The notes beneath the pieces are model-generated. The model did not search any database, was not told where the DNA came from, and worked only from the letters and a program-made list of their open reading frames with translations. A stretch of 64,000 bases of DNA from Antedon bifida (taxonomy: Eukaryota; Echinodermata; Crinoidea; Comatulida; Antedonidae): assembly GCA_963402885.1 (NCBI GenBank), contig OY727097.1:21266001-21330000 (forward strand). The letters run 5' to 3'. The stretch's first letter is position 1; each line of letters starts with the position of its first letter. Positions 11,650 to 22,265 of this stretch are shown piece by piece. The position numbers were made by a program, and so were the translations under genes.

Positions 11650-12470
11650 CTAGTGGTAAACAGGCTTTAAAAAGAAACTAGTATAGTAATATTATTTAAT
11701 CACTTCTATTTTATAGGCAACAATTGCCCTTACGGTGTGCCTAGATTATTTAGCGATGAGTATGTATTACATTTCTCCGTATTCGCGGTAAAACAATAAG
11801 TCCGTCAATTTCAACACTTGAAAGTAACCATCCCAACATTTTAAGTGGAATCGTACGTACAGTTGGTTTTGCAATCGATAATATACATACAATTCATTCA
11901 TTTTAAAGTTTTTGTAATACTTTCTCTAGCTTGACAGTTTTCATTGTTGAAAATTTAGCTGCAATAATAATAATTAGCGTTAGTGTCACGATATCACGGT
12001 GTGCCTAGATTATTTAGCGATGAGTATGTATTACATTTCTCCGTACTCGCGGTAAAACAATAAGTCCGTCAATTTCAACACTTGAAAGTAACCATCCCAA
12101 CATTTTAAGTAGAATCGTACGTACAGTTGGTTTTGCATTCGATAATATACATAAAATTCATTCATTTTAAAGTTTTTGTAATACTTTCTCTAGCTTGACA
12201 GTTTTCATTGTTGAAATTTAGCTGCAATGCAGCAATAATAATAATTAGCGTTAGTGTCATTGGTAAACAGGCTTTAAAAAGAAACTAGTATAGTAATATT
12301 ATTTAATCAATTCTATTTTATAGGCAACAATTGCCCTCACGATGTGCCTAGATTATTTAGGCCTATGTGGTAGCCTTAACGATGAATATGTATTACATTT
12401 CTCCGTACTCGCGGTAAAACAATAAGTCCGTCAATTTCAACACTTGAAAGTAACCATCCCAACATTTTTT
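11650..12470 (+). repeat. Tandem block duplication (B-A-B-A-B)
   Basis: Two modules alternate. Block B includes CGGTGTGCCTAGATTATTTA, CTCGCGGTAAAACAATAAGT and GAAAGTAACCATCCCAACAT. It occurs at about 11653-11843, 11996-12108 (5' shortened) and 12262-12468. Block A occurs at about 11844-11993 and 12109-12258. Spacing between like modules is about 265 bp in the first pair. Very few differences separate the copies, so the duplication is recent. No coding content and no terminal inverted repeats were seen, so it looks segmental rather than transpositional. Confidence 0.8.
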
Positions 12471-14296
12471 AGATGATATATAAGTTCGTTACTATTTTTC
12501 AAATTCGCTTCAATTCACAGTAATTATTGGTTCGAATTTGTATAGAACTAATTTAACATGATAGATAAAATAAATGATTTAAAAATAGGTAAACCTGTCA
12601 ACTTTAACTTCCAAGCTAGGTGAATATTACGAACCAAAAATTGCCTCTTGATCTTAAAATCGGATGTAGGCCTAGATCAGGTTTATACGACGAGAAAACA
12701 AAACAAGTTATAGAGGACACATCAAACAATACAATGAATTAATTTATTCGCTTAATAATAATAGATTTAAAGCAAATCCCAATTATTGCAACGTAGCCCC
12801 AACCTGTAAATGATAGTAATAACTTTATTTGGATTGACGATTTTGCAACAGCGGCACAAACCAATCGGTAATGCATCCTTTATAATATTAATCATTTATT
12901 TCATAATCACATGCCACAAATATCTCGTGAATAGGTAACCGCTACTATTATACAACGTGCAAAACACAAAAGACTCAAACACAGGTACAAAATAAGTATA
13001 AGAAATTGCTTGATTGATGTTGCTCACTTAAGGCTCTAACTGCGAATGGTCTTCCTGATCATTTGCATTTACAGTAGTTTAATTATTATGGAAACAAAGA
13101 AAATACACTTAATTACTAAAACAGGAATTAAAGCTAATTGATTAATGGCTAAAACAGATACCAAATGACCAGAAGATTGTAAAATAGTTAATCCTCTAAA
13201 CAAAAAGTGGACCACAGGCATTTCCAGATTATAAGCAACAAAGTACTAGCATTCCAAAATTCTGTAAATCAATTAAAAGTAAAAGAATTAAAAAACTAAA
13301 AGTAATGTATTCCACATATATCTTTTACAAAACTTATCAAATAATCATAAAGAAGATTAAACTTTGGTTCATTAATAAAGTAGTACCGTGAATAGAGTGT
13401 TAATTTTAAGTACTAGAGGGTGAGCTCGCTTCGCTCGCTCCCCCCTCTAGGAAGGGTAGACGATGGTTCTCGGAATGATAATGACTCGGGTAAAAAGGTT
13501 TTAGAAGGACATTCTGGCCTGGGCGTTTTCGGTCGGTTACCATTATTGAAATGCTTGATATTCGTAAAACTAAACCTACTCACTAACCTGTTTCACAGTG
13601 TCTTAGATTATTAATAGCGTTTTACGTATAATGTTTATTGTTTGGTAGGGCCCTTTATAGTGTGGATGCGGGAAGGCGGAGCTAATTTAAAGTGCTTATT
13701 AGAGGCATACGTTAAATTATATATATGTTTTATTAGGGAGGTGTTCCGGGCGTTTCAAATAAATACCATCCTAATTGGTATAATTAATACATTATTCCGC
13801 GACACAGTGAGCCGTAAGAAGGAAGACGTTTTAGACGGCTTGAAACGTAACATGGGCAGAAGTATCCCAGGGTCCTCTAACGGACACAGATAGCGCACAG
13901 TATACATAAAGTCCTGGCAGCTTACTCAACAACTCGGCATTCGATTTCAAACAAAAGCTCTTATCATCAGTTCTCTCGATGTAATTGAATATACTTATTC
14001 CCCACAATTTACTCCTATGTTTTATGAATATATTTAATTTGATCTTTATGTATACTATACCTTCACACGCGCGCGGTCCGAAAATAAATAAAAAACTAAA
14101 ATGACTATCGCCACCAAGCACTTTTATCCGATTATATTATTATGGAGTGTTGAGCATATTATAGAGGGCGTATTTAAATTTTACGTTGATGATATATAAG
14201 AAGTACTCGACGAACACGTTTAGAAAAGTAATTCAATAATTTTAAGTGCAATTTTATAATTTTTGTATATTTTTAGTCTAAAATAACCTTGGCAAT
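12471..14296. other. Intergenic DNA upstream of EIF4E2
   Basis: No gene recognised. It contains a strong GC-rich hairpin at 13413-13450 and several short frames between 13420 and 14121 that match nothing I know. The last few hundred bases are the likely EIF4E2 promoter, but no core element could be identified. Confidence 0.4.
13413..13450. repeat. GC-rich imperfect hairpin
   Basis: CTAGAGGGTGAGCTCGC pairs with GCTCGCTCCCCCCTCTAG across a TTC loop, giving an imperfect stem of about 17 bp. It stands out in AT-rich surroundings. It may be an end of an unrecognised repeat. Confidence 0.6.
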
Positions 14297-17200
14297 ATGA
14301 GTAAAACACAAAACAGATTCGATACGTAAGTAAATTATCTTTATATTCAGCTTAATTATGTAAAGTGGGGCTAGCTAGCTAGCTAGCTAGGCTGTAGTGT
14401 ACTGTTACTAGCCTAGTGTTAGTGACTTGTGAGGGGCTCCGCTAGCTAGAGAGTGTACTAGCCTAGACTGTAAGCCTAACTAGCCTAGGTCTATTTTTTT
14501 TTATGATAGCCGTGCCATGCCGGATAGGAAGGTGGTAGGCAGGCCTAGGCTAAAGAAAGTGGAACCGAAATTGGAGGCACTAAAATGATCTTTTGTCCCT
14601 TGCCTACTAGCTAGGCCTAGAAGATTGATTGATTAATTAAGCTACCTTTTTTGGGGCTATTCTGTGTGTGATTTATAGTATTAGTATTATAGTATTAGTA
14701 GGCTAATTTCACTACAACCATGTGTATGTGAATTTGGTGTAATGGTTATGTAACCAGCCTTTCAACTAACAATAGTTTCAGTTTCGACTAATAACAATAG
14801 AACAGCAACGGCAAAAACAAACGGTGAATTTGAAAAGAAATAGGTTTTTTTAAAAAAAACCTATTTGGAAATTTAAAAAACCTGTGGTTATGATTTCGGC
14901 ACCGGAACTCAACTGCACATTGTAACAGATTCTGATAGACACTATAACACTGAAACGATCAGGCCTTCGGTCCTCTAAACCTAAAAAAAACATCCCTCTA
15001 GGAAATGGTGGGTAAAGACGATAATGGATAAAGACAATGGTGAATAAAAGACATATTTTTTAATTAAAAAAAAATTTTAAAAATTGATTGTTTTTTAAAA
15101 CTACTCGTATCAAAACACCTGTACATTAAATCAAATTATGTTTTAAATAAAATTACAAATTATAACTCTTGCCTCTTGTACAAAAATGAAGTTTTTTGGA
15201 CAAGTAGTTACTCGAGAAAATGCGATTTCAGTTTACTTGTTACTTTAAGACTGCTCGCTGGCTTTTTAAAATTGTCTCCTATCTTTTAACACTAGTAGGT
15301 CTGAAAATAATACTAAAAAGTGGTTCAGAATTGGGACTGTGGTCTGGATTGCTTCCAAAATTTAATGGAGTGGTCCTTGACCACATATCTATCTGCATTT
15401 TCATTTTCATCTTGCAATAACTTTTTGAGTAATCCTGCTAACAAACAGACAGACAAACAAACAAACAGACACACGCGATCGACTACATATACCTCCTTGG
15501 CGGAGGTAAACAATGAAATGAAGTGTGGCAATAAGTGACACAATTATTAAAAAATTTTTAAAAGTTATTATAAGATTTTGTTCTCTTTCCAAACTATAGT
15601 ATCAATCTTCCAATCTACCTCTTCTTAGATCAACAAATAGAACCATATCCCTTTTTAACAACTATTCTCTTGCCCTCCCTGACCCTTTCAACCACTCCCC
15701 ACCTCCTACAGGTAGTACATTACAACACCACAATCCAAAAACACTTCCACGCCACACCCTCTTTCCTGCCACTCCCCTGCCACACGCCCACCCCTGATTA
15801 CAAATTGTCTTTTAATTTAATGAATCCAATCTATAACTACAAACATACTATTACTATACAATACATGCATACTCAATCCCAAAATATGCCTCACCCACCC
15901 ACAAAACAAAACCACTATAATCGTCCCCACCCCACCACCACTACCACAACATTTTTTTTTACAATCTATTATCTATGCATATATTTACAAAATACCTCAA
16001 TACATGAACATACCTGCATATCCCCACACAATCTACTTGAATGAAAAAACTTATTTTGAAATAAATTAACTTGAACACACTTTGATTATTTTGTCTTTAA
16101 TTTGGAAACAATTCATTACAAGTCCTACAGTGAAATATAGGGTTACATTACAGTGCATATCGGCTGATATCAGATGATAGGCCTAGTGAGTAAAAAGTTA
16201 TGAATTTAGACCTTCATAACTGGTGGCTGAAATAACTGGTGACCAAATGATCACACACACATTGTAGCACACCCATCATTCCATGAGCATTCCATATATT
16301 TAATTGTGTTTCAATTGTCGACTGGCCATTTCTGATATCACAATGTCAGAAAAACATTTAAAATGTATACCTCAATCACTAAACATTTATAATTAAAAAC
16401 AATTTTGATTTGAAGTGTCTCAACATCTTTATCTGGAATCTAGCATAATACCCTAGTCATGCCTGTGTTTTTCTTCTTTTTTTGAAGACTCGATGATGAA
16501 AATAATGGAGAAGAAAATGAAAATACCAAAGATAAAAAAGAGGATCAGGTGAAAAAGCAACAAAGTCTTGTAAGTAGCTGATATTTAATATCATTAATCA
16601 GTGACAGTACTGTATATTCTGATATACAGTAAACAGTAGCAGTGGCAGTAAATTTCAAAATATGATTTTCCTACTGCAATCATATATTTTTTATTTTATA
16701 AATTAATGTACAATTTTTTAAAAAAAGCTAATTCTCAAAATAATGGTTTACGTAAACAAAGTATGTATTTTTAAATTTGGTACATCATTTTTTACATTTA
16801 TTACACATTGTAATCTCAATTGGATTTAAAATTGTCACCAAAAGCATTAAAATACTATTCATTTTCTGTATAATGTTGGTTGGATAATTAAATAAATGTT
16901 AAAACTCAAGATAATGAATCTAATCAATAGAATTGAAAAGAGAACAGAAGTCATACATCTAATAAAGTAATCTTAACAAACACCTATATGGTCATTTCAT
17001 GGTCATGTAAAAAATCATCAAAAAAATGACATTTGAAACCTTATTTTCTTCAAATTTGGTTTTTGGGTCAATTTGAAAAAACCCCAACATTTTAAATCTC
17101 GTACAAAATTGGTGCAATGTGTTACAATTAAGTGACCGGATCTCAGTAACGTGTGAACCGATTAGGTTGATGTTGGTGAAAGCTATTTAAATTTTACATT

Positions 17201-20200
17201 ATAATATATTCAATTCAATTTCTTTTTATTTCGGAAATATCATCCATATTAATAAACTTATAAACAGAAAAAGACAAATTGTAAACTCTAAACTTAAGTA
17301 TAGAATGCTTCTCCATCTTTACATTTTAGAGTTATGGAGTATATGTTATATTATATATTTTAATGATGTTTAATAAGCTATTCTATTCAATTTGACCTTT
17401 TGAATGAAAACATTTGGTGAAATGTATCCCCTATATTTTGCTTACATCATATAAAAAAATTAAAGTTATATTATTTTTTGTTTGGTAACTCATTTTACAG
17501 TTTGCATACTACATAAAAGTTTGTTAGCATTTCTGTATAATACATACAAAATTAAATGTAAAACACCTATTACTAATGTATTTCAAAACATCATTTTGAT
17601 CATCAATTGTTACTCATTCTGGAATTGTATAACCATAGAATTCTCTGAATTCTTCAGTTTTAAAATATTTGTAATTCTGGTCCTTGTGCAAAACATTTAT
17701 TGAAACTTTTTTCACAAATACAACCTAAACATATGAAGTTCCTTTGATCCAATAACAAAAATGAACAAAGACAAAAGAGTTCTCTAAAATATTTTCTTAT
17801 AGACGAAACCAAAGATAAATGCAGGTGACCATAAACTCCAGTTTGTTTATACTTTGTGGTTCTCAAGACGAAGTCCTGGCAACAAAGCATCCTCCTCAAA
17901 TTATGAAGATAATATAAAAATGGTGGCATCATTTGCATCAGTAAGTACTGCACTTTAAATGTCTTAGTATTTTAATTACTGTAAAAAGTTAAATCTATTT
18001 TTTTTAAATTTAAAACATGGTCCAACGTTAATGTTGGTCAAACATACAAGATTTATTTAATTTTCTACATTTATTTTGTTCTTTAGCAGCAATGACATAT
18101 AATAGCCTAACTAACTAACTAACTAATTCCCATGTTGTCTCAAAATCCTACTTATCAAGCCACTTTGAAATATTAACTTTGTGTTTTTAAGAATTGAAAA
18201 TATTCTTTGAACACAATCAAGTATAATTTAATAATGATTTTATCATTTTTCAGGTTGAACAGTTTTGGTCATTTTACAGTTTTTTAACTCGACCTTGTGA
18301 TCTTACTAGTAGTAGTGACTACCACCTCTTCAAGCAAGGAATAAAACCGATGTGGGAGGTACAAATACTTATTAAGCTATAATATAGGCCTACATTATGG
18401 CTGAAATAGTATATTTTTTTTATCTTTAAAGCACAATTTTCACATAAAGAATGAAAAGCACTCACCATTTTTTAATAATACTATTAACACTTTCTTTCCC
18501 ATAGGATGATGCAAATAAAACAGGGGGCAAATGGATTGTTCGATTACGGAAAGGTCTTGCCTCAAGACTGTGGGAAAACCTTATTCTGGCAATGCTGGGT
18601 GAACAGTTCATGGTTGGTGATGAAATCTGTGGAGCAGTTGTGTCAATACGATTTGCGGTTTGTTCAAGTTATTTCCTGCTGAATATTAACTTACAGCATT
18701 TTAAACACTTATTTCCTCAAATTTGTTACCATTTCTTTCTCAGACAATTGAGCAATAGTAAAACTGAACTGCAATGGATTTGTACATGATCTGTATGCAA
18801 AAAGATAGCTATTCATTTTTGTAAAGTTTCTTACTTCAGTCACACCATGAATATACCATATCTATATGCAGACAACAGTCATGTCTAAGTTTTAATCCTA
18901 AGAACCCATCTGAGCCTGGTCTGTGTGCTTGAATTGAATGGCTCAGACTTGCTTTGTCTTAATGAAGAAGGCAAAATTTTTTCATTGAATGCACAAATTA
19001 TTTTACAAAATTATTTACTGATGTTTTTCTTACAATTGATAATGTCACGATACACCAATCAAAATCAATCAGAAATCTAGGTGTAGTATTTGATGGTCAG
19101 CACAGGATGATGAGGTTTAATCTCTCAGCCATCCATGTTGGCTCACGTTAATGTTGATTATCTTACAATTGCTGACTGTTGGAAATACAGTAATTGGTAG
19201 TTCTTGAAAAAATCAACTCTCTTGCCTTAGCGGTTTTCGATTGGGAACCTGCAATTTCACCCCCTAATTTGCATATTTCATGTGACTTGTACTTACTAAT
19301 TTTCATACTTTCGAGGTGAGTGATACAGGAGTGAGTTGGTCATTTTTTTTTGTAAAATGTTTCATTAGATAGAAATAGAAATATGTGCATTCTGAATACA
19401 GGTGTAAAAAATAAACTATCTAGCATTAATGGTTTTCAAGATATGGGACAACTGTAATCTCACCCCCTTATTTGCATATTTCAATTAACTGTACTATTAA
19501 TTTGCATTTAGAGGTGTGTGTATCTGAGTCATTAAAGCACAAAACAAAGTCTCTACAGACATTTTAGTCACATTATGTATGCAAACATTGAGAAATGGGG
19601 TCGAGGGTCAAATGTTTTACTTCCGGTCATTTTTTCGTAAAATGTTTCAATAAAACAAATATAAATATTATATACATTCTGAATTAATCAGTGAAAAAAA
19701 ATCAACTTTCTCTGACTTGTAGTTTTTGAGATGGTAACCTGTAATTTTACCCTAATTTGCATATTTAAGCTAATTTCACCCTAATTTGCATATTCAAGCT
19801 AATTTCACCCTAATTTGCATATTTAAGCTAATTTCACCCTAATTTGCATATTTAAGATAATTTCACCCTAATTTGCATATTTAAGCTAATTTCACCCTAA
19901 TTTGCATATTCAAGCTAATTTCATTGGAATGAGAGGTGTGATGCTTAAATTTTGATCTCATCATGTGTGACCATTTAAAAAAGAAAAATAATTGTTTGCA
20001 ATTGGTGTCACTTTGGGCTGTTTTTTTTAGATAGATTGCCTAGAAAGCAGAATTTAAATATGTGATAGTATGTAAATATTATAAGCATGATGTAGAATGT
20101 TTGCATATGATTATTATTTTATATGTTTGTTATATTTTTTTGTAGGAGGACATAATATCTATTTGGAATAGAACAGCAAGTGATCGAACCATAACAGCAC

Positions 20201-20985
20201 GAATACGAGACACATTAAAACGAGTCCTAAATCTTCCTCTAAGTACCATAATGGAATACAAAGCTCATACAGACAGCATCAAGTTAGTACAGTAAACTCT
20301 GTTGATTTTTATTTCAGTATATTTTCCTTCTCTTTTAATTAGTCAAAATGTTTTGAGTTCAGTGTTCCCTGGGAATTGGAAGGATGACATCACACGGTGT
20401 TTATCACATTGACAATTGAATAGCTGAATTTCGGCCGTGTAGACATGCTCTGGGCGTTTGAAATGAGGGGGCAGACAGTCAGCCTATGTAGCCGACTAAT
20501 TTCCAAAAAAACCAACCCTGCACTTGAATGGCCGCTGATATGCGGCCTATTTAAGTTGCCAAAATTGGATCAGTTAAATAGACATATCAACATTTTGACC
20601 GATTCTTCTGACGAAAACAAAGCTCAACTCTATCTCCAGCTCTCCCATGATTTTTACCTTCACAAACAATGAAGACTGAATGGTTAGCCTCTAGAGATTC
20701 GGCAATAAGTTTGATGCACTCTGTACAGTATAATTATACAAACATGCATTGATAGTTCTGTATCTTCAATATAGGCCAAAATTAAAATACCACGCCCAAT
20801 ATCGCTCTATGCATTATTTTACCATCAAATAATCAATACTGTTTTGCGTGTATTACATCAGACCTTTAATTAATTACAATTCAAATTCTCAGTCCATTTT
20901 GAAGTGTCTTGTCATTAATATTATTACTATTTTTACTTGCAGAGATCAATCAAGTTTCAGAAACACAGATGTGTTTATGAGGTGA
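14297..20985 (+). CDS. EIF4E2: eIF4E type 2 (4EHP), cap-binding translational repressor
   Basis: Seven coding exons: 14297-14325, 16488-16569, 17803-17940, 18254-18358, 18505-18657, 20146-20282 and 20943-20985. All introns are GT-AG and phases agree, giving 228 aa (human about 245). The N-terminus starts MSKTQNRFDTLDDENN, like the human MNNKFDALKDDD. The core reads FVYTLWFSRR, then SVEQFW, FKQGIKPMWEDDANK, GGKWIVRLRKGLASRLWEN and LAMLGEQFMVGDEICGAVVS. This is the 4EHP version of the eIF4E fold: Tyr (SNYEDN) sits where eIF4E has its first cap-stacking Trp, and Trp is kept in KPMWED. 4EHP binds m7G caps weakly with partners such as GIGYF2 and blocks initiation on selected mRNAs. The short end DSIKDQSSFRNTDVFMR differs from the common human tail. 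ATTAAA near 21166 is a candidate poly(A) signal. Confidence 0.95.
14371..14390. repeat. (CTAG/GCTA)n microsatellite
   Basis: Five tandem GCTA units, self-complementary, in EIF4E2 intron 1 just after exon 1. Similar CTAGGC/GCTAGC words recur around 14400-14620, 27010 and 54010-54060. Confidence 0.7.
14697..15513 (+). mobile_element. Dispersed non-autonomous element, copy 2 (Helentron/HINE-like)
   Basis: Same family and orientation as 4261-4976, within EIF4E2 intron 1. Shared parts include GGCTAATTTCACTACAA, TTTGGTGTAATGGTTATGTA and TTTTTTGGACAAGTAGTT, then the (ACAG)n tract and the terminal hairpin ACCTCCTTGGCGGAGGT at 15491-15507. This copy lacks the left 100-odd bases of copy 1 and carries about 200 extra bases near 14860-15090, so the two have diverged by indels. 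Confidence 0.7.
19190..19925 (+). repeat. Nested tandem repeat with ATTTGCAT octamer array in EIF4E2 intron 5
   Basis: Three diverged higher-order units share the order GTAAAATGTTTCA, then an ATTCTGAAT segment, then a TCAACT segment, then CACCCTAATTTGCATATTT (near 19255, 19445 and 19740). The last unit then expands into six 29-bp copies of ACCCTAATTTGCATATTTAAG and what follows (19748-19925). Every copy contains ATTTGCAT, the octamer bound by POU-domain factors. Whether this is regulatory or only a simple tandem expansion cannot be read from sequence. Confidence 0.8.
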
Positions 20986-22265
20986 TCATGGGAATATTTT
21001 GATGCAGATCATACAACAATGTAGTTAAACCATGGACCTATAAAGTAAGCTCCATGGTTAAGCTGTTTAGATACATTGGTTGTCTATTATTCTTTTCTAT
21101 ATAAAGCTTTGCAATTGATAAAAGCCATGGCATGAAATATAAATGTTCCAGTGTAAAGAAACAGAGTATTAAACAGTATTTAGAATTTTATTGAACGTTT
21201 TTAAATATACAGTAGAGCTTGGTACTGTAATATACAGTAGAGCTTGGTACTGTAATATACAGTAGAGCTTGGTACTGTAATATACAGTAGAGCTTGGTAC
21301 TGTAATATACAGTAGAGCTTGGTACTGTAATTAATATACAGTAGAGCTTGGTACTGTAATATACAGTAGAGCTTGGTACTGTAATATACAGTAGTGCTTG
21401 GTACTGTAATATACAGTAGAGCTTGGTACTGTAATATACAGTAGAGCTTGGTACTGTAATATACAGTAGAGCTTGGTACTGTAATATTCCATGTAAACTA
21501 CATTTCATTTTAATCCTGCAGTGGGTGTCTTATACCTTCATTTAAAAATAGGTAATTTAAGGACCATGTACAGTGTATCCCCTTTTTTTACAGTACTTAA
21601 TTATAGATGAATAACAGTTATTCTCACTATTATATTTACATTATATCGGTATTATTAATCTATTGTTTTCATTCTTTATTTTGTGAACCAACCAATTTTT
21701 CGTATAATAATGTTATAGCAGGTCTTTTGCCAAAATGCTGCCAACTATTATGTATATTTTTCAAATAATATTCAGTTATATTAATTACACAATAAACATA
21801 TGAAGACTGAAAACTGTTTTTATTTCTTATAGTCTGTGGCTCTAGTGAAAAATCACACATCGTTTTATAATAACATATATTATGGTACATACTGATCATA
21901 TCGTTGTTCGACAATACAATTCACCCTCTCTCCGCCCCCCCCCCCCTTCTTTAAAAAATGTAAATGATTTTATATGATCAAAGGGAAAGAACAAGTAATC
22001 TCAATACAAGAATATTAATTATTTAATAACTACCAACCGAGCCAACAGCATGTGTGTATTGTTATTTTAGCTAAGACTAAAACAACTTAATTACTTATTT
22101 TCGTATATTTATGAAACTATAATATACTAGCAGATATAACATGTATAATTGATATTTTAAATTTTTTGTTTTCTAAAAGCATTACTTCTTATGTACAGTA
22201 TAATGGTAGACCTATTCATGCTCTTGATAATCCCTTCCTGTAAACCCATCAGCAATATCCTATCC
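20986..22265. other. Convergent intergenic region, EIF4E2 / scramblase
   Basis: Holds the EIF4E2 3'UTR, the 25-bp minisatellite at 21206-21486 and the scramblase 3' end. A C13 run lies near 21936-21949. There is no further coding signal. Confidence 0.5.
21206..21486 (+). repeat. 25-bp minisatellite, 11 units, each a potential hairpin
   Basis: Eleven near-identical copies of TACAGTAGAGCTTGGTACTG plus TAATA. There is one 4-base expansion between units 5 and 6 and one A-to-T change in unit 8. Each unit contains TACAGTA and its inverse TACTGTA around an 8-base spacer, so each could fold into a 7-bp stem. It lies about 220 bases beyond the EIF4E2 stop codon and just after a candidate ATTAAA signal. 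The long minus-strand frame across it is a repeat artefact. Confidence 0.9.

Noticed and set aside
13420-14121. Cluster of short frames (13420-13614, 13642-13893 on plus and 13831-14121 on minus) next to a GC-rich hairpin.
   Set aside because: None resembles a known protein, they overlap on both strands, and no splice sites or conserved motifs support them.
15320-15592. Frames with LFVCLFVCLFV-type repeats here and at 4818-5042.
   Set aside because: They are translations of the (ACAA/ACAG)n tract in the two Helentron-like copies.
15670-16044. 124-codon plus-strand frame rich in Pro, His and Thr.
   Set aside because: It lies inside EIF4E2 intron 1 in a C/A-rich low-complexity stretch; composition alone explains the absence of stops.
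21188-21508. 106-codon minus-strand repetitive frame.
   Set aside because: It is the translation of the 25-bp minisatellite and has no coding signal of its own.
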